Source of the DNA: Jidongwangia harbinensis
GTDB taxonomy: Bacteria; Actinomycetota; Actinomycetes; Mycobacteriales; Micromonosporaceae
Reading direction: 5' to 3'
Length of the DNA stretch: 64,000 nucleotides
NCBI RefSeq assembly: GCF_020216025.1
Contig: NZ_JAIWNC010000032.1
Location: 62,001 to 126,000 of the forward strand
Both the position numbers and the translations under genes were made by a program. How positions within the stretch are numbered: position 1 is the stretch's first letter; each line of letters opens with the position of its first letter. Of this stretch, positions 42,340-51,119 are shown piece after piece. The notes under the pieces are model-generated. The model made no database searches. It was given only the letters and a program-made list of their open reading frames with translations, and had not been told where the DNA came from.

Positions 42340-45300
42340 TCCAGCAGGTCCAGCGCGGTGGCGCGGAGCCCGGCCCGGTCCAGGCCGGCATAGCTCGAAA
42401 CCGCCTCCTGGTACGCCGCCCGGTCGGCCCGCTCCGCGTCCGCGCGGGCCGCCGTGGCGGACATCGTCGGCTGGAAGTTGCCGAGGAACCGGAACTGCTC
42501 GGCCAGCGCGATCATCCGGGCCGCCGCCCGGGCCGGGACCGGGTCTCCGGTCAGCCGGGCCCGCGCGAGATCCGCCATCGCGACGGCCAGCAGCAGGGTG
42601 CCGCAGACCGGCTGCTCCATCAGGTACGGCGGCGGGTGGGCCGGCGGATGGGTCAGCAGCCGCCGCAGGCGCCCGGGCAGCCGGTCGGCGATGTCGGCGA
42701 CGAGGTCGAGCCGGTCGTACCGGGCGTGCGCCACGACGGCCACCGACCGGGCCTCCACCACCCACGGGTCGAGTTCCCGCGGGACGCCGGGGGAGACGCC
42801 GGCGGCACCGGCCCGGTCGGCGGCGCGGCGCCACAGTCGCAGGCCGGCCGCCACCTCGCCGCGGGCGAACCGCACCTCGGCCCGGATGCCCAGGTCGTAC
42901 CCGATGGACCGGTTCTCCTCCTCGGCGAGCGCGGTCTGCGCGAGTCCGTCCAGCCACCGCTGCGCCTCGGTGGCGTCGCCGATCTGCAGGTTCGCCAGGA
43001 CCAGCCAGGCGCGCACCCCGAGCGCGTTGGCCCGGGCGTCGAGCCGCTGGAGCATCGGCAACGCGGCGACCAGATGGTCCCGGGCCTCCGCGCCGTGCGC
43101 CAGCTGCAGGCAGAGCTCGGCGAGCCGGCAGTGCGCGAGCGCACGCGGCCAGGGCAGGTCCCGCTCGGCGAAGTGGTCGAGTGCCCGCCGGGCCGTCTTC
43201 AGCGCGGCGTCGACGTCGCCGGCGGTCTCCCAGTGGTAGCTGGCCAGCGCGTTCGCGGCGCCGGCCACGAGCGGCTCGGCGCTGTCGCACAGCCGGTGCA
43301 GTTCCACCGGGTCGCCCAGCGCGCGGATCACCCAGCCGATCGCCCGGACCACCGTGTCCGGCCGCGCCGGGCCGAGCCGGCGCAGCGCCACGACCGCCCG
43401 CACCGGCCGCGGACCGGCCTGGCCGAACGTGTACGCCGCGGACATGGTCAGCGCGGTCCGGGTCGGCTCCACCAGGTCCGGCCCGGGCCGGTAGTGCGAC
43501 AGCGGCCAGGCGGTCCGCTCCACCAGTGTGGCGAGTTGCGGGTGGTTGGAGTCGAGCGTCCACAGGCCGCCCAGCAGCGCGGTCACCGCGGCCACGGTCG
43601 GCCGGTCGTCCCGGTCGAGCGCCAGCCGGAGCGCCTGGGACAGGTTCTCCTGCTCGGCCCGGATCGCGGCGGCCGGGCGGTACGGGTCGGAGCCGAGCAG
43701 GTCCGCGTGGTGGGCCGTGCCGAAGCTCCGGGCCCACCCCAGGTAGGCCGTCGTCACGTCCGCGCCGTCGCCGGCCTCCGCCAGGCGCGCGGCGCTGAAC
43801 TCCCGGACCGTCTCCAGCATCCGCAACCGGGTGCCGGACGGCGTGTCGGACACCTTGACCAGCGAGTGGTCGGCCAGATGCTCCAGCACCGTCAACGGGT
43901 CCGTCCCGAGCAGCCGGCCCGCGGCCTCGGCGGTGAACCCACCCGGGAACACCGACAGCGCGCGCATCGCCGCCTGCCCGGCCGGGTCCAGCAGGTGCCA
44001 GCTCCAGTCGACCACCGCGTGCAGCGTGTGATGGCGTTCCGGCGCGTCCCGGGCCCCGCCGCGCAGCAGGCCGAACCGGTCGTCGAGCCGCCGCGCCACG
44101 TCGGCCACCGACATGGTCCGCACCCGGGCCGCGGCCAGTTCGATGGCGAGCGGCAGGCCGTCCAGGTGACCGCACAGCTCGGCGACGGCCGGCCCGGGCA
44201 GGTCGACGTCCGGCCGCGCCGCCCGCGCCCGCTGGCCGAACAGCTCGACGCTGGCCGGCATGCTCAGCTCCGGCAGCGGGTAGACCGACTCCGAGGACAG
44301 GCCCAGCGGGGTCCGGCTGGTGGTGAGGATGCGCAGGCCGGCGGTCATCGACACCAGCGTGCGGACCAGGCCGGCGACGCCGGCCACCACGTGTTCGCAG
44401 TTGTCCAGCACCAGCAGGGACTCGCCGGTGGCGAACGCGGCCGCGACCGCTTCGATCTCGGTGGCGGGCCCGGTGCCGAACCTGGCCCGGTGCTCGCCGG
44501 CGCCGACCGCCGTCGCCACCTCGCGGGCCACGTCGTCGTCGGCCACGATGCCGGCCAGCGGCACCACGGTGACCACCGGGACCTCGGCCCGGCGGGCGAT
44601 GGCCTGGGCGAGCCGGGTCTTGCCGAGGCCACCCGGCCCGACGATCGACGTCACCCGGGACGTGCCCAGCAGCGCCTCCACCGCGGCGACGTCGCCGTCC
44701 CGGCCGAGCAGCGGGTTCGGTTCGTGCCCGACGCCCCGCCGGACCGTCGGCGCCCCGTCGCGCAGCAGCCGCCGGTACTCGGCCTGCAGTGCCGCGCCGG
44801 GATCGGCGCCCAGCTCGTCGCGGAGTGCCCGCCGGTAGGCGTCGTAGCGGGCCAGTGCCGTGGCCGGCCCGACCGTGGCCGCCTCGCACCGCAGCAACGC
44901 GGTCAGGACCTCCTCGTCGCGCGGTCGCTCGGCGGCCACCTCGGCGAGCCGGTCCACCGCCTCGGCCGGCCGGTCGAGACGGGCCAGGGCGAGAGCACGG
45001 GCGCGTACCAGGGTGCGGTGCACGGCCCGGCGCTCCGCCCGCAGCACGGCCACCGGATCGCCCGCGTCGTCGGCCGGGCCGGGCCCGGCGCCGCCCCACA
45101 GGGCCAGCCCGGCGTCGGCGTGGGCCAGCGCGGCGACATGATCGCCGGCCGCCGCGGACCGGGCGGCCGCCGCGGCGGCGACCAGCACCGCCGAGCTGTC
45201 GACCTGGTCCTCGGTCAGGGCCAGCCGGTAACCGGCCGGGGTCCGGGCGATGACGTCGGCGCCGAGCTGGGCCCGCGCCCGGGAGACGAGAATCTGCAGG

Positions 45301-45476
45301 GCCTTGGGCGGATTGTCCGGCTGACCGTCCGGCCAGAGCCCCTCGACCAGCCGCCCGACGCCGCAGCCGGTGCGCAGGTCACCGGCGAGCAGGGCGATCA
45401 GTCCGCGCAGCCGGGGCCCGGCGATCTCCCGGCCCCGGAACGACACCCGTGACAGCAGCACGAGATCGGAGGTCAC
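42315..45476 (-). CDS. AfsR/SARP-like transcriptional regulator (BTAD, NB-ARC, TPR-rich)
   Basis: GTG 45476 gives 1053 aa and begins right at the DNA-binding domain (VTSDLVLLSRVSFRGREIAG); TATCCT lies 6 nt upstream, a leaderless layout. A GTG/ATG further up at 45536 would add an unstructured Arg-rich tail. Order: OmpR-type winged helix (1-75), BTAD (about 85-225), ATPase with IVGPGGLGKTRLAQ and LLVLDNCEHVV, winged helix, and a helical-repeat C-terminus. Such proteins activate antibiotic or export genes; the convergent DrrAB pair is the obvious nearby candidate. Confidence 0.9.
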   Translation of the reverse strand: MTSDLVLLSRVSFRGREIAGPRLRGLIALLAGDLRTGCGVGRLVEGLWPDGQPDNPPKALQILVSRARAQLGADVIARTPAGYRLALTEDQVDSSAVLVAAAAAARSAAAGDHVAALAHADAGLALWGGAGPGPADDAGDPVAVLRAERRAVHRTLVRARALALARLDRPAEAVDRLAEVAAERPRDEEVLTALLRCEAATVGPATALARYDAYRRALRDELGADPGAALQAEYRRLLRDGAPTVRRGVGHEPNPLLGRDGDVAAVEALLGTSRVTSIVGPGGLGKTRLAQAIARRAEVPVVTVVPLAGIVADDDVAREVATAVGAGEHRARFGTGPATEIEAVAAAFATGESLLVLDNCEHVVAGVAGLVRTLVSMTAGLRILTTSRTPLGLSSESVYPLPELSMPASVELFGQRARAARPDVDLPGPAVAELCGHLDGLPLAIELAAARVRTMSVADVARRLDDRFGLLRGGARDAPERHHTLHAVVDWSWHLLDPAGQAAMRALSVFPGGFTAEAAGRLLGTDPLTVLEHLADHSLVKVSDTPSGTRLRMLETVREFSAARLAEAGDGADVTTAYLGWARSFGTAHHADLLGSDPYRPAAAIRAEQENLSQALRLALDRDDRPTVAAVTALLGGLWTLDSNHPQLATLVERTAWPLSHYRPGPDLVEPTRTALTMSAAYTFGQAGPRPVRAVVALRRLGPARPDTVVRAIGWVIRALGDPVELHRLCDSAEPLVAGAANALASYHWETAGDVDAALKTARRALDHFAERDLPWPRALAHCRLAELCLQLAHGAEARDHLVAALPMLQRLDARANALGVRAWLVLANLQIGDATEAQRWLDGLAQTALAEEENRSIGYDLGIRAEVRFARGEVAAGLRLWRRAADRAGAAGVSPGVPRELDPWVVEARSVAVVAHARYDRLDLVADIADRLPGRLRRLLTHPPAHPPPYLMEQPVCGTLLLAVAMADLARARLTGDPVPARAAARMIALAEQFRFLGNFQPTMSATAARADAERADRAAYQEAVSSYAGLDRAGLRATALDLLDQRVRSRL

Positions 45477-45482
45477 CGCACC

Positions 45483-45488
45483 AGGATA
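45483..45488 (-). promoter_or_regulatory. -10 box TATCCT of the AfsR-like gene, leaderless layout
   Basis: TATCCT (TANNNT) on the minus strand ends 6 nt before GTG 45476, so transcription would start at the GTG. No ribosome-binding site is visible. This supports the shorter start. Confidence 0.5.
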
Positions 45489-45566
45489 TCGCCGGACCGG
45501 GCGGCGCCCCGGACGTCTACGCTCCCCTGTGGACAAGGTGAGATCGATACACGGGGAGCATAACGA

Positions 45567-47900
45567 ATGATTCGCCGGATTCTCGCGGCCGCCACGGCCG
45601 GACTCTTAGCCATCGGCGGGTGGGCGAATCCCGTCCAGGCCGCCGCGACCGGCACCGTCACCGGCACCTTCCGCTCCGCCGAGGGCGAGCCGGTGAACGG
45701 TGCGCTGGTGTCGGCGTTCACCACCGCCAACCGGGTGATCACGGTCGTGCTGACCGGCGCGGACGGGCGCTACCGGATGGACGCGGTGCCGGCCGGCCCG
45801 GTCAAGCTGAAGTTCGACCGCAACAACCTGGTCCAGTGGGCACACCAGGCGCCTGACTTCGCCTCGGCGGCGCTGCTCGAAGTGGCGGCCGGCGAGACCA
45901 TCGTGGCCGACGAGACCCAGCTGCCGGCGGGCACGATCCGCGGCACGGTGTCGGCCCCGGCCGGTGGTCCGGCCACCGAGTTCTCGACGTACGCGTACCC
46001 GGAGGACGGCACCGCGCCGATCCGCGGTGACACGCTCGCCGACGGGCGGTACTCGATCAGCGTGCCGGCCGGCCGGTGGCGGGTCGGCGTGTCGAGCGAC
46101 GTGACCGGTTTCCAGTACGTGCCGCAGGTGAAGCAACGCGAGAACGCCACCGTGTTCACCGTCGAGACCGGGCAGGCGGTCGTGGCCGACGAGACGCTGC
46201 TGCCGCTCGGCGCGGTCCAGGGCACGCTGGAGTACAGCGGCGGGCGGCCGGTGGTCGAGCGTTCGGTGAAGCTGTGGCGGGACGACACGGTCGTCTCCTC
46301 CCAGTTCTCCGGCGACGACGGCAGCTACTACTTCCGCGGGCTCGAGCCGGGCGAGTACCTGGTCTCCTGGGAGAACTCCGACCACACCCAGACGTACGTG
46401 CCCGGCACCCTGCACCGCGACCAGGCGGATCGCATCCCGGTGCGGGCCGGCGAGACGACCACGGCGAACACCCGCGACGTCGAGTCCGCCGTCGTGCGGG
46501 GCACGCTCACCACCGCGGACGGCGCCCCGGTGCCCAACGCGTTCGTCCTGGTCAAGGCGGTGGCCGGCGGTCGCTCCTACGCCGACGTCACCGGGCGCGA
46601 CGGCACCTGGGAGGTCGACAACATCGACCCGGAGAACTACCGCATCTCGTTCGAGAACAACGCCTCCGACGTCACCCAGTACGCGTACGGGACGGCCTCC
46701 GCCGACCAGGCCCGGGTGTTCGCGCTGGCGCCCGGTTCCACGACCACCGTCGACGACACCTGGGTGCTCGGCAACACGCTGCGGGTCACCGCGACCGACG
46801 CGGCGGACGGCGGGCCGGCCGACGGCTTCTGCGTGTCCGTCGGCACCTGGAGCGGCTACTGCACGGACAGCGCGGTGGTCACGATCCCCGGACTGGCCGC
46901 CGGGCCCACCACGATCCGCGTGCTCCCGCTCAGCAGCAGCGACTACCTGCCCAGCGGCCCGGTTCCGGTGACCGTGGCCGAGGGCGGGACCACCCCGCTG
47001 ACCGTGCCGCTGACCGAGGGCGGCCGGGTCAGCGTGGAGGTCGTCGACCGGGCCACCGGCACCGGCCAGAAACAATGGTGCGTCGTGCTGGTGTCACCGG
47101 GTGAGGGCGGCAAGCCCCGCGGCGGCGACTCGGGCTGCACCCACAGGAACGGCCGGCTCACGACGTACGCGGTGCCGGCCGGCACGTACCAGATGTTCGT
47201 CCGCTCGACCGCCGGGCTGAGCCTGGGCGCGCAGTGGGTCGGCGAGAACGGCGGCACCGGCGACCAGAAGGAAGCCGCCACGTTCAAGGTGAAGGTGGGC
47301 AAGACCACCAAGCGGCCGCAGGTGCTGCTGGACCCGTCCGGCGAGATCCGCGGCACGCTACGCGACCCGGCCGGCGCACCGATGCCGGAGGCCAACGTCG
47401 ACCTGATCGCGTGGCCGCTGGGCACCACGCCGCCGTATCAGGACACCTTCCCGGACGGCAGCTACCGGATCTACGCGCTGGGCCCGTACCAGTGGCCGAT
47501 CGTCTTCACCCCGAAGGGCGGGACGGTTCCGCGGCAGATGTCCGGCGGCACCGGCAACCGCTTCCAGGCCGAGCGGATCACGGTGCAGCCGAAGACGGTC
47601 ACCACCTACGACGCGACGCTCTCCGCGGGCAGCACGCTGACCGGTACGGTGACGGTCGCGCCCGGCCGGCCGTCGTTCACCGGCGGCCGGATCACGGCGG
47701 TCAACGCGGCGACCGGCGACGTGCTGGCCGTCGCCGACTTCACCGGCCAGGGCGGCACCTACCGGATGCCGATCATCGGCGGCGGCGCGGTGCTGCTGCG
47801 CTGGAGCCTGAACGGGGGACCGGCGGCGTCCGGTTCCTGGCCGGACAAGGTCACGGTGCCGAAGTCGGGCACGAAGACGCTCGACCTCACGATCGGCTGA
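45567..47900 (+). CDS. Large secreted protein with carboxypeptidase-regulatory/prealbumin-like repeats
   Basis: A 777-aa exported protein (signal AAATAGLLAIGGWANPVQAA) built from at least six beta-sandwich modules of the carboxypeptidase-regulatory type, each with a G-x-V/I-x-G-T start and DGRY/GSYY turn: TGTVTGTFRSAEGEPVNGAL, AGTIRGTVSAPAGGP, GAVQGTLEYSGGRPV, SAVVRGTLTTADGAPVPNAF, GEIRGTLRDPAGAPMPEANV. No LPxTG sorting motif or C-terminal helix is present, so it is probably released. Function may be adhesive or structural. A strong hairpin follows the stop. Confidence 0.85.
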   Translation: MIRRILAAATAGLLAIGGWANPVQAAATGTVTGTFRSAEGEPVNGALVSAFTTANRVITVVLTGADGRYRMDAVPAGPVKLKFDRNNLVQWAHQAPDFASAALLEVAAGETIVADETQLPAGTIRGTVSAPAGGPATEFSTYAYPEDGTAPIRGDTLADGRYSISVPAGRWRVGVSSDVTGFQYVPQVKQRENATVFTVETGQAVVADETLLPLGAVQGTLEYSGGRPVVERSVKLWRDDTVVSSQFSGDDGSYYFRGLEPGEYLVSWENSDHTQTYVPGTLHRDQADRIPVRAGETTTANTRDVESAVVRGTLTTADGAPVPNAFVLVKAVAGGRSYADVTGRDGTWEVDNIDPENYRISFENNASDVTQYAYGTASADQARVFALAPGSTTTVDDTWVLGNTLRVTATDAADGGPADGFCVSVGTWSGYCTDSAVVTIPGLAAGPTTIRVLPLSSSDYLPSGPVPVTVAEGGTTPLTVPLTEGGRVSVEVVDRATGTGQKQWCVVLVSPGEGGKPRGGDSGCTHRNGRLTTYAVPAGTYQMFVRSTAGLSLGAQWVGENGGTGDQKEAATFKVKVGKTTKRPQVLLDPSGEIRGTLRDPAGAPMPEANVDLIAWPLGTTPPYQDTFPDGSYRIYALGPYQWPIVFTPKGGTVPRQMSGGTGNRFQAERITVQPKTVTTYDATLSAGSTLTGTVTVAPGRPSFTGGRITAVNAATGDVLAVADFTGQGGTYRMPIIGGGAVLLRWSLNGGPAASGSWPDKVTVPKSGTKTLDLTIG

Positions 47901-47904
47901 GCTG

Positions 47905-47938
47905 ACCGGGTGCGGGCCCCGGCGGGCCCGCACCCGGT
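47905..47938 (+). terminator. Strong 15-bp terminator hairpin
   Basis: ACCGGGTGCGGGCCC (47905-47919) pairs perfectly with 47924-47938 around a CGGC loop, 4 bp after the stop of the large secreted protein. It ends before the promoter of the next gene. Confidence 0.85.
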
Positions 47939-47958
47939 ACGACCGTGCGCGACGGTTC

Positions 47959-47964
47959 TACCCT
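47959..47964 (+). promoter_or_regulatory. -10 box TACCCT, leaderless layout
   Basis: TACCCT ends 7 nt before GTG 47972. It lies just downstream of the terminator hairpin, as expected for an independent transcript. Confidence 0.45.
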
Positions 47965-47971
47965 CGCTGCC

Positions 47972-48448
47972 GTGGACCTCTTTCTCGTGCTTCTCTTCGT
48001 CCTGGCGGCGCTCTACGCCGGAGCGGTGACCGGGTTGGTCACGCTCCGGGAACGGGGCCTGCGGCGCGCCGCGTCGATCGGCGCGGTCACCGCGGCCGGC
48101 GTCGCCGCGAGTCTCTTCCTGATGGTCCTGCTCGCCCACGTCACCGTGGCCGCCACCCTGGTCGTCGTGGTGGCGTTCACGGTCGCCGTCGCCTACCTCG
48201 TCCTGGTCCGCGACCTCGGCCGGCAGCGTGCCACCCAGACCGCCGTCGGCGCCGCCGTGCTGATCGGCCTGAGTTTCGTGTTCGTCTCGTACCTGGCCGT
48301 GCTGGCGTTCCTCGGCGCCGCCGGGGTCTACCTGCTGCTCCGGCTGTGGCTGCGGACCCGGCCGGCGCTCCTGCTGATGGGCGGAACGCTGGGCGGCCTG
48401 CTCGCCGCCTCGGCGGTCGTGTTCGCGGTGGCCCTGTCCACCATGTGA
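47972..48448 (+). CDS. Small polytopic membrane protein, 158 aa
   Basis: GTG 47972 is preferred over GTG 47945 because of the -10 box at 47959 and because the first helix (DLFLVLLFVLAALYAGAV) then begins at the N-terminus. Five hydrophobic helices alternate with short Arg-rich loops (LRERGLRR, VRDLGRQRA, LRTRPA). No family recognised and no catalytic motif. It ends 21 bp from the convergent secreted-protein gene. Confidence 0.72.
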   Translation: MDLFLVLLFVLAALYAGAVTGLVTLRERGLRRAASIGAVTAAGVAASLFLMVLLAHVTVAATLVVVVAFTVAVAYLVLVRDLGRQRATQTAVGAAVLIGLSFVFVSYLAVLAFLGAAGVYLLLRLWLRTRPALLLMGGTLGGLLAASAVVFAVALSTM

Positions 48449-48469
48449 GCCCGGCCGGATCCACCGAGA

Positions 48470-49396
48470 TCAGCGCACGGCGCGCGCCTCGAGCGTGTAC
48501 GGATGGCCCGCCACCGCGATCGGGTAGCCGAAGTACGTGTACCCGATGTGGTAGAGGTGGCCCTGCTCGCCCGCCGCCGCGTCGTCGGTGAACGTGACCC
48601 GGAGCTTGGCCGAGTAGGTCTCGCCGGGCTGCAGGCTCGGGTAACCGTCGGCGTACCACCAGTTGTAGCTGCTGCTGGGTCCGCTCACCGGGGTCCACTC
48701 GTCGCCGTCGAGGCGTTCGACGACGACCTGGTCGTTGCCCGCGCGGTACATGGCCAGGCCGGGCCGCAGGATCGAGTACGCCAGCGGCGTCGTGTTCGTC
48801 AGCGTCACCGTGACGACGGCCGGCGTGCCGACCGCGAGGCGCTCCGGCCAGCCGGTGAGTTCGGCCCGGGGCTCCACCAGCGCCACGGTGTCCGGCGCGG
48901 GGTCGGTCGCGAACACCGCGCCGTTGCCGTCCAGCGCCTCGGTGGCCACGTTCACCCGCACCTCGTCGACGTGCGGTGCGGAGCCGGTCGGCCGGGTGGA
49001 GACCTGCAGCCGGAGGGTGGTGGTGCCGTCGGCGTCCACACCGGACAGTGCCGGCGTGGTGGCGACCAGGGTGTCGCCGCGGGTCTCGTAGCTCAGCGAA
49101 CGCCACTGGTGGCCGAACTGGTAGGTCAGCAGCAGCGTGGAGTCGAGCGGCCGGACCGCGCTCCCGGCCACCGGTGTCACGGTCAGCCGCAGGCGTACCG
49201 AGGACTGGGCCTCGCCGCCGGTGTTGACCACCTCCACCGGGATGTCGGCGGGGTTGAGCCCGGCGCCGACGACGGCCGGGGGAGTGAGGTCGAGGTGCGG
49301 GCCGGCGGCGGCGGCCGCCGCCGGGGCGGCGGGCAGCGCCACGGCGCCGGCCAGGAGCATACTGGCCACGGTGGTGCGCAGGACGGTCGAACGCAT
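48470..49396 (-). CDS. Secreted Ala-rich protein with two beta-sandwich domains
   Basis: A 308-aa exported protein (signal VASMLLAGAVALPAAPAAAA). The mature part has two domains resembling Ig/DUF11-like sandwiches (AVVGAGLNPADIPVEVVNTG and PAVVTVTLTNTTPLAYSILR). It ends with an aromatic-rich stretch (YHIGYTYFGYPIAVAGHPYT). No membrane anchor. Function unknown; the layout resembles structural or adhesion proteins such as that at 45567-47900. Confidence 0.78.
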   Translation of the reverse strand: MRSTVLRTTVASMLLAGAVALPAAPAAAAAAGPHLDLTPPAVVGAGLNPADIPVEVVNTGGEAQSSVRLRLTVTPVAGSAVRPLDSTLLLTYQFGHQWRSLSYETRGDTLVATTPALSGVDADGTTTLRLQVSTRPTGSAPHVDEVRVNVATEALDGNGAVFATDPAPDTVALVEPRAELTGWPERLAVGTPAVVTVTLTNTTPLAYSILRPGLAMYRAGNDQVVVERLDGDEWTPVSGPSSSYNWWYADGYPSLQPGETYSAKLRVTFTDDAAAGEQGHLYHIGYTYFGYPIAVAGHPYTLEARAVR

Positions 49397-49459
49397 GTGT
49401 TCCCCCCATGATGGACAGTCAGATCAAGATCTTAAATGTTTGCCCGGCAGAGGAGACAG

Positions 49460-50302
49460 GTGACATCGCTCAAATTCCGGATCGGCGGAGACCTCGAGGT
49501 ACGCCGGCTCGGGTTCGGGGCCATGCAGTTGCCGACGGAGGCCGGTGCCGCCCGGACGGCGTCGCTGGCGGTGGCGCGGCGGGCCGTCGAACTGGGCGTC
49601 ACGTTGATCGACACGGCACACCTGTACGGCGGCGGCGCCAACGAGGAGCTCCTCGCCGAGGCGCTGTATCCCTATCCGGACGGGCTGGTCGTCACGACCA
49701 AGGTGGGGGTGGCCCGGACCGGCCCGGCCGGCGAGTGGAAGGTGGACGGCCGGCCGGAGGTGCTGCGGGCGCAGGTCGAGCAGGCGCTGCGCCGGCTGCG
49801 GGTGGACCGGATCGAACTGCTCCAGTTGCACCGGATCGACCCGGAGACGCCGCTCGCCGACCAGCTCGGCACGCTGCGGGACCTGTGTGCCGAGGGCCGG
49901 ATCGGCCGGATCGGACTGTCCGAGGTCACCGTCGCGGAACTCGACGAGGCGCGCCGGATCGTGGACGTGGCGAGCGTGCAGAACCGCTACAACCTGCTGG
50001 ACCGCGAGCACGACCCGGTGCTGGCCGCCTGCGAGCGGGCCGGGATCGCATTCCTGCCGTGGCGGCCGATCGCGGCCGGCACGTCCGGGACCCGGGCGGA
50101 GATCGCCGCCGTGGCGTCCGAGGCCGGTGCCACCGCGACCCAGGTGGCGCTCGCCTGGCTGCTGGGCCGTTCGCCGGTCATGCTGCCGATCCCCGGCACC
50201 GCCCGGGTGGACCACCTGGCGGAGAACCTGGCGGCCGAGGACCTGCACCTGACCCCGGACCAGCGGGCCCGTCTGGACCGGTTGCACCAGCCGGACGAGT
50301 GA
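49460..50302 (+). CDS. Aldo/keto reductase
   Basis: GTG 49460 follows AGGAG (49451-49455) and gives 280 aa; a longer frame from ATG 49436 would place that ribosome-binding site inside the gene. The catalytic tetrad is visible: Asp and Tyr in LIDTAHLYGGG, Lys in VVTTKVGV and His in LLQLHRID. NADPH-binding segment LPIPGTARVDHLAEN is near the C-terminus. It reduces carbonyl groups of unknown substrates. A shared hairpin at 50312-50342 ends the transcript. Confidence 0.9.
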   Translation: MTSLKFRIGGDLEVRRLGFGAMQLPTEAGAARTASLAVARRAVELGVTLIDTAHLYGGGANEELLAEALYPYPDGLVVTTKVGVARTGPAGEWKVDGRPEVLRAQVEQALRRLRVDRIELLQLHRIDPETPLADQLGTLRDLCAEGRIGRIGLSEVTVAELDEARRIVDVASVQNRYNLLDREHDPVLAACERAGIAFLPWRPIAAGTSGTRAEIAAVASEAGATATQVALAWLLGRSPVMLPIPGTARVDHLAENLAAEDLHLTPDQRARLDRLHQPDE

Positions 50303-50311
50303 GGTGATCGC

Positions 50312-50342
50312 GGCCCGGCCCGGGGATCTCGGGGGCCGGGCC
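50312..50342. terminator. Bidirectional terminator hairpin
   Basis: GGCCCGGCCC (50312-50321) pairs with GGGCCGGGCC (50333-50342) over an 11-nt loop. It lies between the convergent reductase and MBL genes, 6-10 bp from each stop. Confidence 0.75.
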
Positions 50343-50347
50343 GGCGG

Positions 50348-51040
50348 TCACGGGATCCAGACCGCGCTGTCGTGGGCGAAGACCACCCGCTTCGGGTCGA
50401 ACCGCAGCAGCCGGTGCACCCATTCCGGCGGCGGCACCAGCGGCTGCGGGTGTCCTTCCGAACGGGCCCGGACCGTCGCCACGTCCCCGGCGAACGCGCT
50501 GGCGCCGGGGTGGCTCTGGCCCGCCACGATCACCGTGCCGTCGCCGCGGCGCACCACCAGCGACTGGTGTCCCAGCGTGTGTCCCGGCGTCGGAAGCACG
50601 GTGACGCCCGGCAGGATCTCCGCCGCACCGTCGAGCAGTTCGTACCTCAGGTCCGGCGCGTCGACCAGCTCGGGCAGCGTGTAGTCCGGCGCGGACCGGG
50701 CCGTCTCGAGCTCGGCCCGCTGCGTGAAGATCGGCCGCCGGCCCAGGTCCGGGTTGCCGCCGCAGTGGTCGAAGTGCAGGTGGCAGTTGACCACGATGTC
50801 CACGTCGCGCACCGTCCGCCCGAGGTCGGCGAGCGCGTCCGGCAGGTCCCGCCGGCGCGGCTGGTAGCGGGCGTCCACATCGGGGTCGGCACCCATGCCG
50901 GTGTCGAACAGGATGCGCCCCTGCGGATGGTCGATGAGATAGCCGAGCACGGGGACGACGGCCGGGTGGCCGGTGCCGGTCTCCGCGGCCGGCCGGATGA
51001 CGTACCCGAAGTCGACGCGCCGCACCGATGGGTCACTCAT
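50348..51040 (-). CDS. Metallo-beta-lactamase-fold hydrolase (AHL-lactonase-like)
   Basis: A 230-aa MBL-fold protein: metal motif HLHFDHCGG near residue 87, His in PTPGHTLGHQSLV, and a C-terminal FAHDSAVW. The general look (LFDTGMGADP; RRRDLPDALADLGRTVRDVD) is that of the N-acyl-homoserine-lactonase group. The position of the bridging Asp reads AGQSHPG, with Gln where AGD is usual, so metal binding or activity may differ. Lactone hydrolysis is only inferred. Confidence 0.82.
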   Translation of the reverse strand: MSDPSVRRVDFGYVIRPAAETGTGHPAVVPVLGYLIDHPQGRILFDTGMGADPDVDARYQPRRRDLPDALADLGRTVRDVDIVVNCHLHFDHCGGNPDLGRRPIFTQRAELETARSAPDYTLPELVDAPDLRYELLDGAAEILPGVTVLPTPGHTLGHQSLVVRRGDGTVIVAGQSHPGASAFAGDVATVRARSEGHPQPLVPPPEWVHRLLRFDPKRVVFAHDSAVWIP

Positions 51041-51119
51041 CCTGCGATGCTCGCACGCCGGCCCGCCGGACGGGGCACGACGGACCGCGGTCGTCCGGCC
51101 CCCACTCCGAAACCCCGCC

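Noticed and set aside
41188..45099. 1300-codon Arg/Gly-rich minus-strand frame
   Set aside because: It is a shadow of the AfsR-like gene and of the plus-strand ABC genes; composition is typical of out-of-frame high-GC DNA.
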